Positions 39,701-49,690 of a stretch of 64,000 nt of DNA are shown here, piece by piece; position 1 is the first letter of the stretch; the number at the start of each line of letters is the position of its first letter. The notes beneath the pieces were generated by a model, which was given only the letters and a program-made list of their open reading frames with translations, did no database searches and was not told the DNA's origin. Source of the DNA: Thamnaconus septentrionalis (lineage: Eukaryota > Chordata > Actinopteri > Tetraodontiformes > Monacanthidae); assembly GCA_009823395.1 (NCBI GenBank), contig CM020508.1:1867015-1931014 (forward strand). The letters are read 5' to 3'. Position numbers and translations under genes: made by a program.

Positions 39701-42153
39701 GCAAATTCTATCGCGTCCACTTTATGTAAATCTTCCCTATGAGGACGTGAAGAGTGAAGTCAGGGATTTCCCCTAAATTTCAGCCGCCTGCTTGTTGATA
39801 AGGACGTTTGTGCAGCTACCTGGTTAAAGGTCCCGGGAAGTTTCTCATCTCCTGCTGCTCCTTTGTGTCGCTCAAAATCACCTGCAGAGGGAAAAAAACA
39901 CTCCAGTGTACCAGCAGTAATTCCTAGTCTTATGAAACCAACTCATACTGGGAAATATACAACACATATAAACAGTCATTTAATTGTCCAAAAACAATAG
40001 AGTAAAGAATAGAGAAAAACAAAAAACAACAGTGTGCAAATTGCAAAATTATTATTTTTTTGCATTTAAATTGTGCAAAACAAATTTCCATTGTAGTCAT
40101 ATTTTTCATCTTTTACCCAATTTACATGATCATTTATTTGACCCCGCTGATATTTTTCTTTTTTAACCTGTTCAGTTTATTTCATCCTTCTTGATATGAG
40201 ATGGAAGTTGTCATGCTGACTTATCCTATTATCCTATCAATTTCACATATATATTATTGTATTTCTTTTTTTTCCCTCATTCGTTCATTATTTTACTGCA
40301 GTTTCTGGGCTAAATCCGCCCTGCTGACCTCCAGGCTGTGGATTTCCAGCTGGCCGATGTTCTCCTGGGTGGACAGAGCCGGACTGACGCGGATCAGCTG
40401 TCCAGCGGGACCGAAGCGGACGACGGCGTGCGGGATGGCGAACTTCAGCGGGGCCGACACCACTGGCGGCGCCGCCACGTGCTCTGAGGACGAGGGGAGC
40501 GCGTGAAGAACAGTGAAGCTGACAAAGGGGACCTTCAGACACCGACTCACCTGTGTGAGAGGTGGGAGGAGCTTCACTCAGCTCGGCTCCGTTGATGTAC
40601 TGACTCAGCTCGAAGCTGCTGGACGACAGGCCTGAGTTTTTGGAGCTCTCCAGAGTTCCTGAGTAGTGAGGATGAAGTTCCAGGTGGTTTCTGGAGGTGA
40701 AGTCCTCCTGGTCGGTGGGGCGGGGCTCATGGGCATCTCTCCACTGATCATACCTGAACAATCAGATCAGTCTTTTCATCAATCATCTGGTTCGCTCAGT
40801 CACACAAAATTTGGGGGAAAAAAATTTGTTTGCAAGAACGCAAACATATTTCTGTCCACTAGATGGTGCCAAATTCCCCATGTCTGGTCTGCAGATTTGA
40901 TGCATTCCAAAAAATGTACAAATATGAAAATCTTACAACACACACCCACACCCACTTTATTTCCTACCTGTAATCCTCGGCGTAGGAGTTCCCTGAATGT
41001 TCCGACTGGTACCGTCGTTCGTGGTGTTGCTCCGTCCACCAGGGATCCTGTGAGCCCCAATGTCCGGCATCTTCAACCAGAGGAACGTCATTGGCTGTTC
41101 AAGTGAAGATGAAGATGCTGAAGGTGCTTTGGTGTTGAGTGTCATGTACCTTGTTGCTGTGGATGCTCTCCTCTGTAGTAGCTGTGATGGCGTGGCCGTC
41201 CCTGGATTCCCAGTGTCCGTGTGGCGGGTAGCGGTAGTCCAGCCTGGAATTTCAAAAAACCAGAAGTCACACCTTCATCACTTCTTCTTCACCTTTTAAT
41301 GCAACCAGCCTCAACAAGTTCTGACAACATGCCGATCAGAGCCTTTAAAAGTGGGACTGTTCTCTAAGTAGTTTTGAATGTTTAAATTCATAATAATGTT
41401 TCCTACCACTCTGCAGACTTGGAACTTGTAGAACTTGTTGCATTAACTTTAATGGAACAGAATCACTCAGTTTAAAATGTAACTATGACAAGATTTGGAG
41501 ACAAATTCAAATACAAGAAATAGTTATTCACAAAATAGTGACAGATTTTTTGAGAGTCGTTGGCTGTTTTTCTTGTTTATCAGCCAGATGATTGTTTTGT
41601 GATATTACTGGAATCAATGATAACTAACTCGTGTCCTCTCGCAATATATTTTTCTTGTACAGCAGTCTTAATTTGGTGTATAAAATGACATATGAAAGTG
41701 AAGACATTCTGTCATTTTGTGTCACATTCTGCATGACCTCCATCTTTCTACATAAACATTTATTTTCAATGTAAACAAAACGCAGGATTTCTGCACTGCA
41801 AGAATGGTTACTTCCTGTCTGGCTCTGGATCTGGTTTATTCCTGCACATCTGCTGAACAGCAGTTGAGAGCAGCAGATGTTCCAGGTAGTTCATCCCGAG
41901 CTGACCCCCAAATCAAAATTCCAAACCTGCACTTGCATCATGTTTTCATGTTTTACTTCCATCACAACAGATTTGTAGTTGGTCTGGTACTACATTGGGA
42001 CACACGGCCCAACTGTCCCACAGTTTTACACACCTGGACTGTGGTCTCTGGTGTTCCTGTGGGTACTGATACTGCTGCATGTGGTAGGGGTACTGGTCCG
42101 GTCTACCATGGTGAGCCCAGTGTCTGTCGCGGTGGTCCCTGGACTCCCTGTCC

Positions 42154-42199
<46 letters not shown>

Positions 42200-42281
42200 A
42201 GTACCAGTAGTAGTCCTCCCGGTCCCTGGAGCTGTAGTGGGGGTGTCCCGAGTCCGGCCGAGGTCGACCTCTGTGGTCCAT
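33194..42281 (-). CDS. sec16b: SEC16B, ER exit site scaffold (22 or more exons)
   Basis: Organises COPII assembly at ER exit sites. Minus-strand coding exons, first to last: 42034-42281, 41150-41243, 40968-41070, 40551-40753, 40329-40483, 39820-39881, 39607-39736, 39272-39499, 39003-39100, 38153-38234, 37944-38061, 37289-37400, 37082-37187, 36846-36983, 36645-36758, 34794-34860, 34550-34688, 34299-34435, 34189-34217, 33740-33832, 33550-33630, 33327-33441, and a doubtful end exon 33194-33210. The sum is about 885 residues against 1060 in human. The N-terminus is Tyr/His/Gln/Arg-rich with a run of 14 Gln. [12 protein letters not shown] opens the conserved part. The Sec16 central domain (Sec13-binding) runs from about residue 230 to 660, with [14 protein letters not shown] and [20 protein letters not shown] near the end matches the human C-terminal conserved motif. 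Phases agree everywhere except exon 2, where one base seems missing. A Tc1-like element fills the intron 34861-36644. Confidence 0.93.
33679..33723. repeat. (GT)n microsatellite in sec16b intron
   Basis: A GT repeat lies between two closely spaced sec16b C-terminal exons (33550-33630 and 33740-33832), ending only 17 bases from the donor of the upstream exon. Confidence 0.95.
33905..33973 (+). mobile_element. Truncated LINE/SINE 3' tail
   Basis: The phrase ATAAAGCGCTTTGGGTGCCT, then GAAAAGCGCTAGATAAATCC and a TATTATTATT tail, is a common 3' end of fish non-LTR retroposons. Nothing upstream is recognised. It lies in a sec16b intron. Confidence 0.6.
34012..34093. mobile_element. MITE-like inverted repeat, copy 2
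   Basis: Shares TATAACAGACACATGACTAT and the following bases with the element at 8793-8929. It is again folded back on itself, the right arm ending with TTGTAAAAGAAAA, but with a shorter centre. It sits in a sec16b intron, 38 bases from the retroposon tail. Confidence 0.65.
34990..36469 (+). mobile_element. Tc1-like DNA transposon, defective
   Basis: The ends are inverted repeats. The left begins GGTGGGGCAAAAAAGTATTT just after a TA at 34988-34989. The right ends with TTTTTTGCCCCACTG just before a TA at 36470-36471. The repeat arms continue inward for about 110 bases each (CCACTTAAAAAGATGAGAGA on the left against its diverged complement on the right). The TA duplication and this terminal text are diagnostic of the Tc1/mariner superfamily. 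Total length is about 1.48 kb, near that of full fish Tc1 copies. It lies in a sec16b intron in opposite orientation to the gene. Confidence 0.92.
35310..36270 (+). pseudogene. Broken Tc1-like transposase
   Basis: Between the inverted repeats, plus-strand frames give scattered pieces of a Tc1 transposase in the right order. A helix-turn-helix-side part lies near 35310-35590, a central part with [20 protein letters not shown] near 35665-35730, then the catalytic-domain part to about 36270. Stops and frame changes separate them, for example after 35862 and before 36016. No intact protein can be read, so the copy cannot mobilise itself. Confidence 0.8.
36767..36784. repeat. Short (CA)n tract at sec16b splice acceptor
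   Basis: A CA run lies just upstream, in the direction of the minus-strand gene, of the acceptor of exon 36645-36758. It forms the polypyrimidine-like TGTGTG tract of that acceptor. Confidence 0.8.
42155..42197 (-). repeat. sec16b: CAG repeat coding poly-Gln in sec16b exon 1
   Basis: CTG on plus, CAG on minus, about 14 units. It encodes a 14-residue Gln run in the disordered N-terminal part, between Tyr-rich and Arg/Asp-rich segments. All units are pure CAG with no CAA interruptions, so length polymorphism is likely. Confidence 0.93.
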
Positions 42282-42685
42282 GTTGGTCAAACACCTGATG
42301 TCCAGGAGGGGAAGCAGCGGCTGGGTCTCCCTCCCCTGCTTCACGCGTCCACAGCAAGCGGCAGCGTGACGCAGTCAAAGGGCAGCGCCGACTGCCACAT
42401 CACTCCACAGCCGAGGGAGCGCGAGGTGATAACAGGAGGGCAAAGATCAATTCAGAGCAGCAACAGTGGCAGCAGTAGCTAGAAGCCACAGCCACCAGAG
42501 GGAGAGACCAAAAGATTCAATAAATCAGTGCAGCTCCAGTCAGGCTGAAGTCCACAGTCTCCACCTCCTGCTTTGGTCTGCATCAACTTCTCCGGCTGTG
42601 TTTGCACAGGAAGAAGTTACTACCACCCTCAGCTGTTTCCCGCCCCGTCCTGTTATGACTGAACGAGTCTGCGCCTGGCGCGTGA

Positions 42686-43614
42686 AGGCTCATACACACT
42701 GAACGCGTCAAGCGCAGGGGGGCGTCAGCGCAGCCATTCATTGTGTATGTGCGACGTCGGCGCAAGAGCGCAACGCCGCGCTGAGAGCAGAGCGTCGCGC
42801 AAGGGTGGCGTTTGACGCCTTGACGCCTTGACGCTCGATTTAAAAATGTTTTAAATCGAGCGTCAACGCGCTGTGACGACATCTTGGCGCGGCCAATAGG
42901 AGAGCAGTCGGCTCCGAAAAAAGTGGCCAGACGCAGAGCGCCAGCAGCGAGAGAGCAGGAGTGAGAAAAGTGGAGGAAAAACTTGTCTCTCGCAGTGTCC
43001 CGAGTGTAAAATCTGAAATGACGCTGAGCTCTGGGACTCAAGACTAGCTTAAAAAATATGCATCTGGTTGGCGACTCTGCTCGGTTTCGGCGCTCTGACG
43101 TTCTTGTTAGCTCCGGTGCTCGTACTAGCTGCTACGTGTTTTTGCATTGAGGTGGTGCCGGGGGCTTGAATAACTGCGGTGGAACGAAAACTCGTTGTGC
43201 CACCGTTTGCACACAACAGCGCTCTCGTCCTCCCGCTTGCTACTCAGTGCGTTGCTATCCATTTTGCCGGAAACTCTACTCGTGCAATGTACGTTCCGTG
43301 TTGTCTTGAGTATAAAATAAAATGCGAATCATCGCGATAATGATCCGACCCTAATATATATGAAAAAGCAACAACCTTATGTTCATAAATTGTCAGACAC
43401 AGTTCGATGTAGAGAAGTTTTAACACACATGTAAACACTGGTGCCGTGCTCTGCATCTGGGCACTTTATTTTCCCCCAGAACCGGCTGCTCTCCTATTGG
43501 CCGCGCCAAGGTGTCGTCACAGGGCGTTGACGCCAGGTCTGCCCCTGCTTGCGCCTACTTGCGCCATACCGCGCGTCGGACCGCGTCAAAAACGCGTTCA
43601 GTGTGTATGAGCCT
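42686..43614. mobile_element. Long-TIR non-autonomous DNA transposon
   Basis: The two ends are perfect inverted copies for at least 24 bases (left begins AGGCTCATACACACTGAACG; right is its complement, ending at 43614). Similarity resumes further inward: about 52 bases at 42860-42911 match the complement of about 43485-43537 with few differences (GCGCGGCCAATAGGAGAGCA). A TGA flanks both ends (42683-42685 and 43615-43617), suggesting a 3-bp target duplication, although one of its bases can also be counted in the repeat. There is no transposase. A PIF/Harbinger-like or hAT-like origin is possible. The class is not settled. Confidence 0.8.
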
Positions 43615-43617
43615 TGA

Positions 43618-44215
43618 CATCCGATCTGATGGGGCGCGTCGCTGCCACGTTGCCGCCGGAGAAGATGCCGTTTGAGGCTGCGAGCGGAGCAGCACCCCGG
43701 TCGGCGCTCCCAGATGTTGGCGTGAGCAGCGACGGCAGGAAACTGGTCCCAGATCAGCCCGAGTTCAGACTTCCTACCGTCTTGTGTCCACTAGAGGCGC
43801 TGTTGTTAGTCGTGCTTGGATAAACACTCGCTCAGTCATTTACAGTTTATCGTACATAAATGCTGTAGATTTTACTTTTCAGAATTACAAATTAGAGCAA
43901 TAGACAATTTGCAAAGATATTAAAAAAATTAATTGATTAAAGACAAAAAAATTAAGTAAAAAAAAGAACTAAATAGTCGAATATTAAAGGCAAAAAAGAG
44001 ATGAAAGTCAAAGGTGACAGGTATTTTGTCCGGTGCCATATATTTCAGGGATCCAGGATGGTATTTAAAATTCACAATTAAAAGACAATCACACTCTGTA
44101 ATATTACATCATATTATTACGTAGTAGAAATTTATTTCAATAATTTTAATACCCTTCAAATTGAAGACATAATAGAACACCCCCAACCCCCTCCTAACAA
44201 GCTTCTCAGCCAGCG

Positions 44216-44251
<36 letters not shown>

Positions 44252-44466
44252 GTAAAACACACACTTTTCTGGTCATTTAACTTTAGGAGATAAATGTTGT
44301 TTCGGCTCTCTAATAAACACTATCAGATTAAAGATAACTGCAATTTGATAACAGGCTTCAAAATGCTAATTTGCAGTTTGCAACTTGATTTACACAACAT
44401 TGCGCCTTCCCTTCCAATGATATCAAAATAATAACTAATAGTCACAATATGGAAAATAAATCGGAA

Positions 44467-44505
<39 letters not shown>

Positions 44506-44680
44506 GATATATACAGTATATCTATATATACATCACACATATATATATACACACATATATATATATATACAGTGCCTGCTAAATTACCATGTGCAGCTAC
44601 TGCCTGCAGTTTCTATTTCCACCACGGCATGTCGCTGTCTCCCATGCAGCAGAGGCGAAAGGCCGCTGAGTCCATGTGAT
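43618..44680. other. Intergenic stretch upstream of gadd45a
   Basis: AT-rich DNA without exons. It has an (AAC)n repeat at 44215-44250, (GT)n at 44468-44503 and an AT/CA-rich alternating tract at 44505-44572. Confidence 0.55.
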
Positions 44681-44684
44681 CGGT

Positions 44685-44710
44685 GGGCGGGGCTGAGGTC
44701 TTATGCAAAT
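44685..44710 (+). promoter_or_regulatory. gadd45a: gadd45a promoter: GC box and octamer
   Basis: GGGCGGGG at 44685-44692 is followed ten bases later by a perfect octamer ATGCAAAT at 44703-44710, about 170 bases before the start codon. The human GADD45A promoter is known to use Oct-1 sites (octamer) near its start, so this fits. The transcription start is not visible from sequence alone. Confidence 0.55.
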
Positions 44711-44880
44711 CGGCGAGGAGGGACCGACGCTTTTACTACCGAGGAGGTTGGAGAGCCGGCGGCAAGTGAGTCAGTCAGGAAAGCCTAGTAGGTCGGAGGC
44801 AGACGGACCCGGCAGCACTAGCACCTCGGTCGGATACCGCTCTGGATATAATCGGACCCCGAGCCGCTCGGATGTGCAAT

Positions 44881-46032
44881 ATGACTTTCGAGGAAAACAG
44901 TGGAGAGAATTCATCAGAAAGGTTTGTGTGTGTGTTTTTTTCCCCCCCCTTCCACCTGCATGTTTTACGCCTTGAAAAAATGCTCCTCAACTTTCAAAAT
45001 AGTCTTGAAAAAAAAAAACTTTTTTTTTTCTTTTCTTTTTTTTTGGTTGTTGTTTTTACTGCGTGACGGGGTTTTTTTGTTTTTTGTTTTTTTTTCTTCC
45101 TCCACGGCTCTGGGCAGCTCCGACTGACTGTCGCCCCGCAGCGGTTTGCGTTTAGGCGAGTGCAACGGTCAGTCGGCGTCACTGCTCACGAGGTCGGTCT
45201 GTCCGTCCGTCCCGCAGCTGTAGTCACGATGTCTGTCAGACATCTGCTGCAAACATCACCGTCACGCAGAGCTGCAAGGAACCGAGCGTCGCGGATCTCA
45301 CCGCTGCTCATAGTGGATGTTTGTTTGCATGTTGATCGAAATGTGTAACTGTCGTTGTCGTCGTGCAGGATGGAGTCGGTGGCCACAGCCCTGGAGGAGG
45401 TCCTGAGCTCGGCGCTGCCTCGGGGCTGCATCACGGTGGGAGTTTACGAGGCGGCCAAGTCCCTCAACGCGTGAGTACCGCGCTCCACAATAGCTGCGGC
45501 GTCACTCTGCGTCACTCTGCGTCACTCAACTCCACGCCTGACGTCTCGCCTCCCCCACCCTTCACCCCTCCCCTTGCAGTGACCCAGACAACGTGGTTCT
45601 GTGCCTGCTGGCCGCCGACGACGCGGAGGAGGACGTGGCCCTGCAGATTCACTTCACCCTCATCCAGGCCTTCTGCTGCGAGAACGACATCAACATCCTG
45701 CGCGTCAGCAACATGCCGCGCCTGGCCGAGATCCTGGGCGGGGGCAAGGGGGGTCAGGGCGAGCCCGCCGACCTGCACTGCGTCCTGGTTACGGTAAGTG
45801 GCGTTAGTCACGCAATGATTCCTGGCATGTTGCTCACTTCCACCTCACAGGCTGCAGGAGGTGTTTTTTCCTTTTCTTTCTTTTTGTTTTTTTAACTAAT
45901 CTTTGTTCTCTCTCCTCTTCCCTGCAGAACCCTCAGTCCTCCGACCCGGCGCTCAGCAAGGTCAACCGATTCTGCAGAGACAGCCGCTGCCTGGACCAGT
46001 GGGTGCCCGTCATCAACCTGCCCGACCGGTGA
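44881..46032 (+). CDS. gadd45a: GADD45 alpha stress-response protein
   Basis: A small acidic nuclear protein induced by stress. Family members bind PCNA, p21, CDK1/cyclin B1 and MEKK4. Coding exons are 44881-44921, 45369-45470, 45580-45793 and 45928-46032, with GT-AG borders and agreeing phases, giving 153 residues (human 165). Start MTFEE parallels human MTLEE. An upstream in-frame ATG at 44872 would add three residues. Family text is intact: [49 protein letters not shown] and [25 protein letters not shown] and the exact end WVPVINLP fit the alpha member better than beta or gamma. The loop after the RL-AEILG helix is Gly-rich and shorter than in human. The four-exon structure equals the human gene. 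Which teleost alpha paralogue it is remains open. Confidence 0.94.
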
Positions 46033-46880
46033 AAACATTTGGAACTATCGGCCAATCGTGTGCCACTGTGGGGAGGACAAAAAAAAAAGTATCTGCTCTC
46101 GGCGGCCGCCTGTGTTCGTGTCTGCGTCTTTGGAAGAAAAAAAGGCCCCCAGAGAAAAAGACAGACAGACATACAGACAGGACGGGAGGGGCAGGAAGGA
46201 AGGAAGGAGGTAAAAAATATCAAAAGAGAAAAAAAACAACAAAAGAACAACACAGCAGAAGAGCAAAACGTTCCAGATCACGGAGTCCTGGGCCGACCGG
46301 CGGGCCAGGGGGGGGGGCCGGCGTGACTCAGCCGTCTGCTTGCTGCACTTCCAGCCAGCAACTGTGAGAGAAAGACGCCTTTCCAGGAATCTGAATCATG
46401 AGAAAAAGCACACATGGCGCCGAGCACGAGCGGCAGTAGTGGCGGTGGTGGGGGGAGGGGGAGGGGGAGGGGGCAAAGACGGGAGGGGAGGGGGGAGCAG
46501 ACAAGAGAGCCTCAGTCGGCAGGAAGAGAGACTTCCAGGAAGTGAAGAAACACTGGAGACGAGCAGATGGAGCGAGGCTGAACCTCTTCTGGGTTGACAA
46601 CTTCATTTAAGGGTATTTAAGATGCGTCGCTTTGGGAGCTTGAAAAAAAAAGGGAAAAGTTTTCACCATGATTATTTTTGTTAATTTTATTATTATTGAT
46701 ATTATAATTATTATTATTGTTGATGTTATTACTATTTTTATTGTTATCACTTATGGGCAATGCAATGGTCACGATTGTCCCATCTGGCGTGTTTAGAAAA
46801 ATGTTTTATTAATTTAACAAAGTGTATTTATTGTGCGTCCTTTACGGCTTTCTGCCTTGTTTGAGTTTGAATGAAATAAA
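46033..46880 (+). other. gadd45a: gadd45a 3' UTR with AU-rich motif
   Basis: A purine-rich then AT-rich trailer runs from the stop to AATAAA at 46875-46880. It contains GTATTTATTG near 46825-46834, an AUUUA-type instability motif common in short-lived stress transcripts. The length of about 0.85 kb is normal for this gene. Confidence 0.6.
46875..46880 (+). terminator. gadd45a: gadd45a polyadenylation signal
   Basis: AATAAA within AATGAAATAAACGAG, about 0.84 kb after the stop and the first clear signal downstream. Confidence 0.7.
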
Positions 46881-46889
46881 CGAGAAGAG

Positions 46890-49135
46890 ACTCATCAGCT
46901 GACCTCTGACCTCATCATTTCCATGGCTCCGCCGAGTGCCACCTGGTAGTCTGTAACGCAGGATACTGCAATGTTAACAACAATGGAAGTATCTGTTGAA
47001 TCGCTTATCTGTTCCGAGTGACTCGTCCACCTAAATTATTATTTTTTTTTTTTTTGGGTGGTGGTGGTGGTGGTCACAGCATCCCACCCTGCTTGTTCAT
47101 TCACTGCAAGCCTGCGTCAGCAGAGCGAGCGAGCTGAAAGAGTGAACCGTGCACAGAGCTGCTCATCCGTGACTATGTGGACTTTCACCTGCTTATACCT
47201 CAACCAATGGTGACGTCAAGGTTCCAGGACAGCGGTGCCGAGGTGGCAGTGAGTCGGTACAAAACGATTCCATTCCCATGAACGGCTCACTGGCGTCAGA
47301 AAACTGCCGCGGCGACTCCCTCTGTGGTCTGTCTGCGAGCAGGCTGAGCTATATTTGCTGCTGCCTGGACTAAAAATAGCCCAGAGGCACGACGGAGAGT
47401 TGGTGGGGAGGGAGAAAAAATCCAGAACTCGTAGAAGACCCGGCCGCAACGCACCGCATAGGAGGAGAAAAGCAGAATGATTGGCGCAGGCATTAAAACG
47501 TGGGTGGGGTTGGGTTGGGGGAGCCACCAGACAAAGGATGCATGAGTCAGGGCTGCAGTGGCGGAGCTGCGGGGGGGATAAAAATAACCTTGGCAAGCGA
47601 TGAGACCACCTACAGTGGCGGCGCTGCTTCTGGTAATTAACAGGCCGCACACAGGCTGGAGCTGCAGCAGCCACGCCGTGCAGGCGGGGAGGGGGGGGAC
47701 CACGGTGGTCTCGTCGAGACAATCAGAGTCAGAGAAGTGGGTCACAGCGCCGGACTGACTGGAAGTCCTGCCTGGGAGCAGCAGCGGGTGTGACAGCAGC
47801 CTGAGGGCGGCTCTGCAGAGGACTAATGAGAGGGCCGAGCGAGCGTGCACGCTGCAAAAAAAAAAGTGCACGTCGGCGTCTGCAAGTGGGCTGCGACTTT
47901 CACAGTTTGGCTCCCAAACAGTGACGCCGAGGACTTTCTGCGGTGGCTGCGGAGGGAACTCCATTCTTTCCCAAAACTGGGAAAACTGTTTCTTTCTGTT
48001 CTTGCAGCAGGCCACTCCACAGGTGCGGCTTCCAGGAAATAATTCCAGGAACAGGATGACAACTGACGCAGAAAAAAGCCGAGAACCAGTTTGGATTTTT
48101 TTTTTTTCTTTTTAATCTTTGCTGCAGGGAAAGAGGGAAGCGGGGGGACAGCAGGGTGAGGGGGGAGGGGTCACTGTTATGTAGCGCAGATATGGGAGAT
48201 GATGGATTCGCAGGCAGACGAGCCGCCGGAGCTCCGTCAATGTGGGCTGCTGACCTGACCTGGTTGCAGGTGTAAGAGCACACCTGAAGGAAAAGTGAGA
48301 AGGCGTCCAGAACACAATAGGAGCAGGAGAGCGGCGGCAACCGCGGCGGTTACACAACTATCTGCAGCCGCTGGGCCCCTGGGGGGCTTCAGGAGACCCT
48401 CCGTGGGAACAGAGTCCAAGACTGACCCGAAACTGCAGACAGGTCACAGCAGAGGAGTCGTGACTAACTGGATTAATGAGACGAGATCAAGGTCTCGCAA
48501 TGAGGGCACGTAATTACAAAACAATGCACAAAAATCAAGGGCAACAACCCAGGACACGCGACGCACGTTGCTCTACTACACAACTGAATGTGTCTTATTT
48601 TTGTATTTGAATTGCCATGAAAAACAACACACATTGATCCATTGCTTTTTCTTTTATTTATCTGAGTACCAGGTGAAGGCAGAATACAACGTACAGTAAA
48701 TTGTCACACACACACAAAACACACACAGGTGCATGAAAACAAACAAACAAACATTGGAACTGTATTCACTAATGACACATTTGTGTTCACTGGGGAAAAA
48801 AAACAAAACAAAAAAACATCATCCTCACACAACTTTCAACAACAAGTCCCGTTCCTCCGACGAAAGGGCACAAAAAACATGGAAAAGTGGGAGAAAATTC
48901 CACTTGCTGAACAAAAAGTGGAGGTTACAGTCATGACCGGATCAACACGAGTTCACGTCGAGGTGGTTTCGGCTCGAAAGGCAGTCAATGAAACACAACG
49001 AAAAAACAAAAAACGTTAGCGCGTTAAAAATGATATTTTCATTTGTAACTTCAGTTGAATAATTTGGTTGCTTCTAGGAATTAGGAATCTAGTGGGTGGA
49101 GTCACGACTGCAGCTAATTAGGATACAGTACAGGC
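46890..49135. other. Intergenic between gadd45a and gng12
   Basis: A GC-rich stretch at 47100-48450 holds long but unrecognised open frames on the minus strand (up to 239 codons at 47296-48015) with no domain, repeat structure or splice logic. I treat them as chance frames. TTTATT at 48653-48658 is a possible distal minus-strand polyadenylation signal for gng12. Confidence 0.5.
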
Positions 49136-49157
49136 TCCTGTTTTGTTTTCACTGATG

Positions 49158-49690
49158 GGGAAATATAGTTGGCGGAGCCTATACTGTAGTGGGTGGAGCT
49201 TATACTGCAGGGGGTGGAGCCTATACTGTTGTGGGTGGAGCCTATACTGATGTGAGAGGAGAGGGAAGAGCCTATGCTGTAGTGGGTGGAGAATATACTG
49301 CAGGGGGTGAAGCCTATACTGCAGTAGGTGGAGCCTATACTGTAGTGGGTGGAGCTTATACTGTAAGTGGAGCCTATACTGTTGTGGGTGGAGCCTATAC
49401 TGTGAGTGGAGCCTATACTGTTGTGGGTGGAGCCTGTGCTGTAGTGGGTGAATCCTATACTGCAGGGGGTGGAGCCTGCTGTAGTGGGTGGATCCTACAC
49501 TGTGAGTGGAGCCCTGTGAGTGAGCTGTTGTGGGTGGAGTAGGGGTGAATCCTATACTGCAGGGGGTGGAGCCTATACTGTCGTGAGAGGAGACTATACT
49601 GTCGTGAGAGGAGACTATACTGCAGAGGGTGGAGCCTATGCTGTAGTGGGTGGATCCTACACTGCAGGGGTGGAGCCTTTACCACAGCAC
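49158..49690. repeat. 21-bp minisatellite
   Basis: About two dozen imperfect copies of a unit like GTGGGTGGAGCCTATACTGT (20-22 bases, mostly 21), with variants ending in GCAGG, GTTGT, GATGT or GTGA. Because the unit is a multiple of three, an open frame persists on plus at 49189-49542 (repeating Gly-Gly-Ala-Tyr-Thr-Val-Val) and on minus through the other half. Similar flanking text (TTTTCACTGATGGGGAA at about 49146 and 49721) suggests a larger duplicated unit. Confidence 0.95.

Noticed and set aside
47296..48015. 239-codon minus-strand open frame between gadd45a and gng12
   Set aside because: GC-rich DNA without stops by chance. No domain, no splice signals, no matching neighbour frames and no promoter context.
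49189..49542. 117-codon Gly-Ala-Tyr-Thr repeat frame as a possible structural protein
   Set aside because: It is the minisatellite itself. The opposite strand is equally open, and there is no start context or flanking exon evidence.
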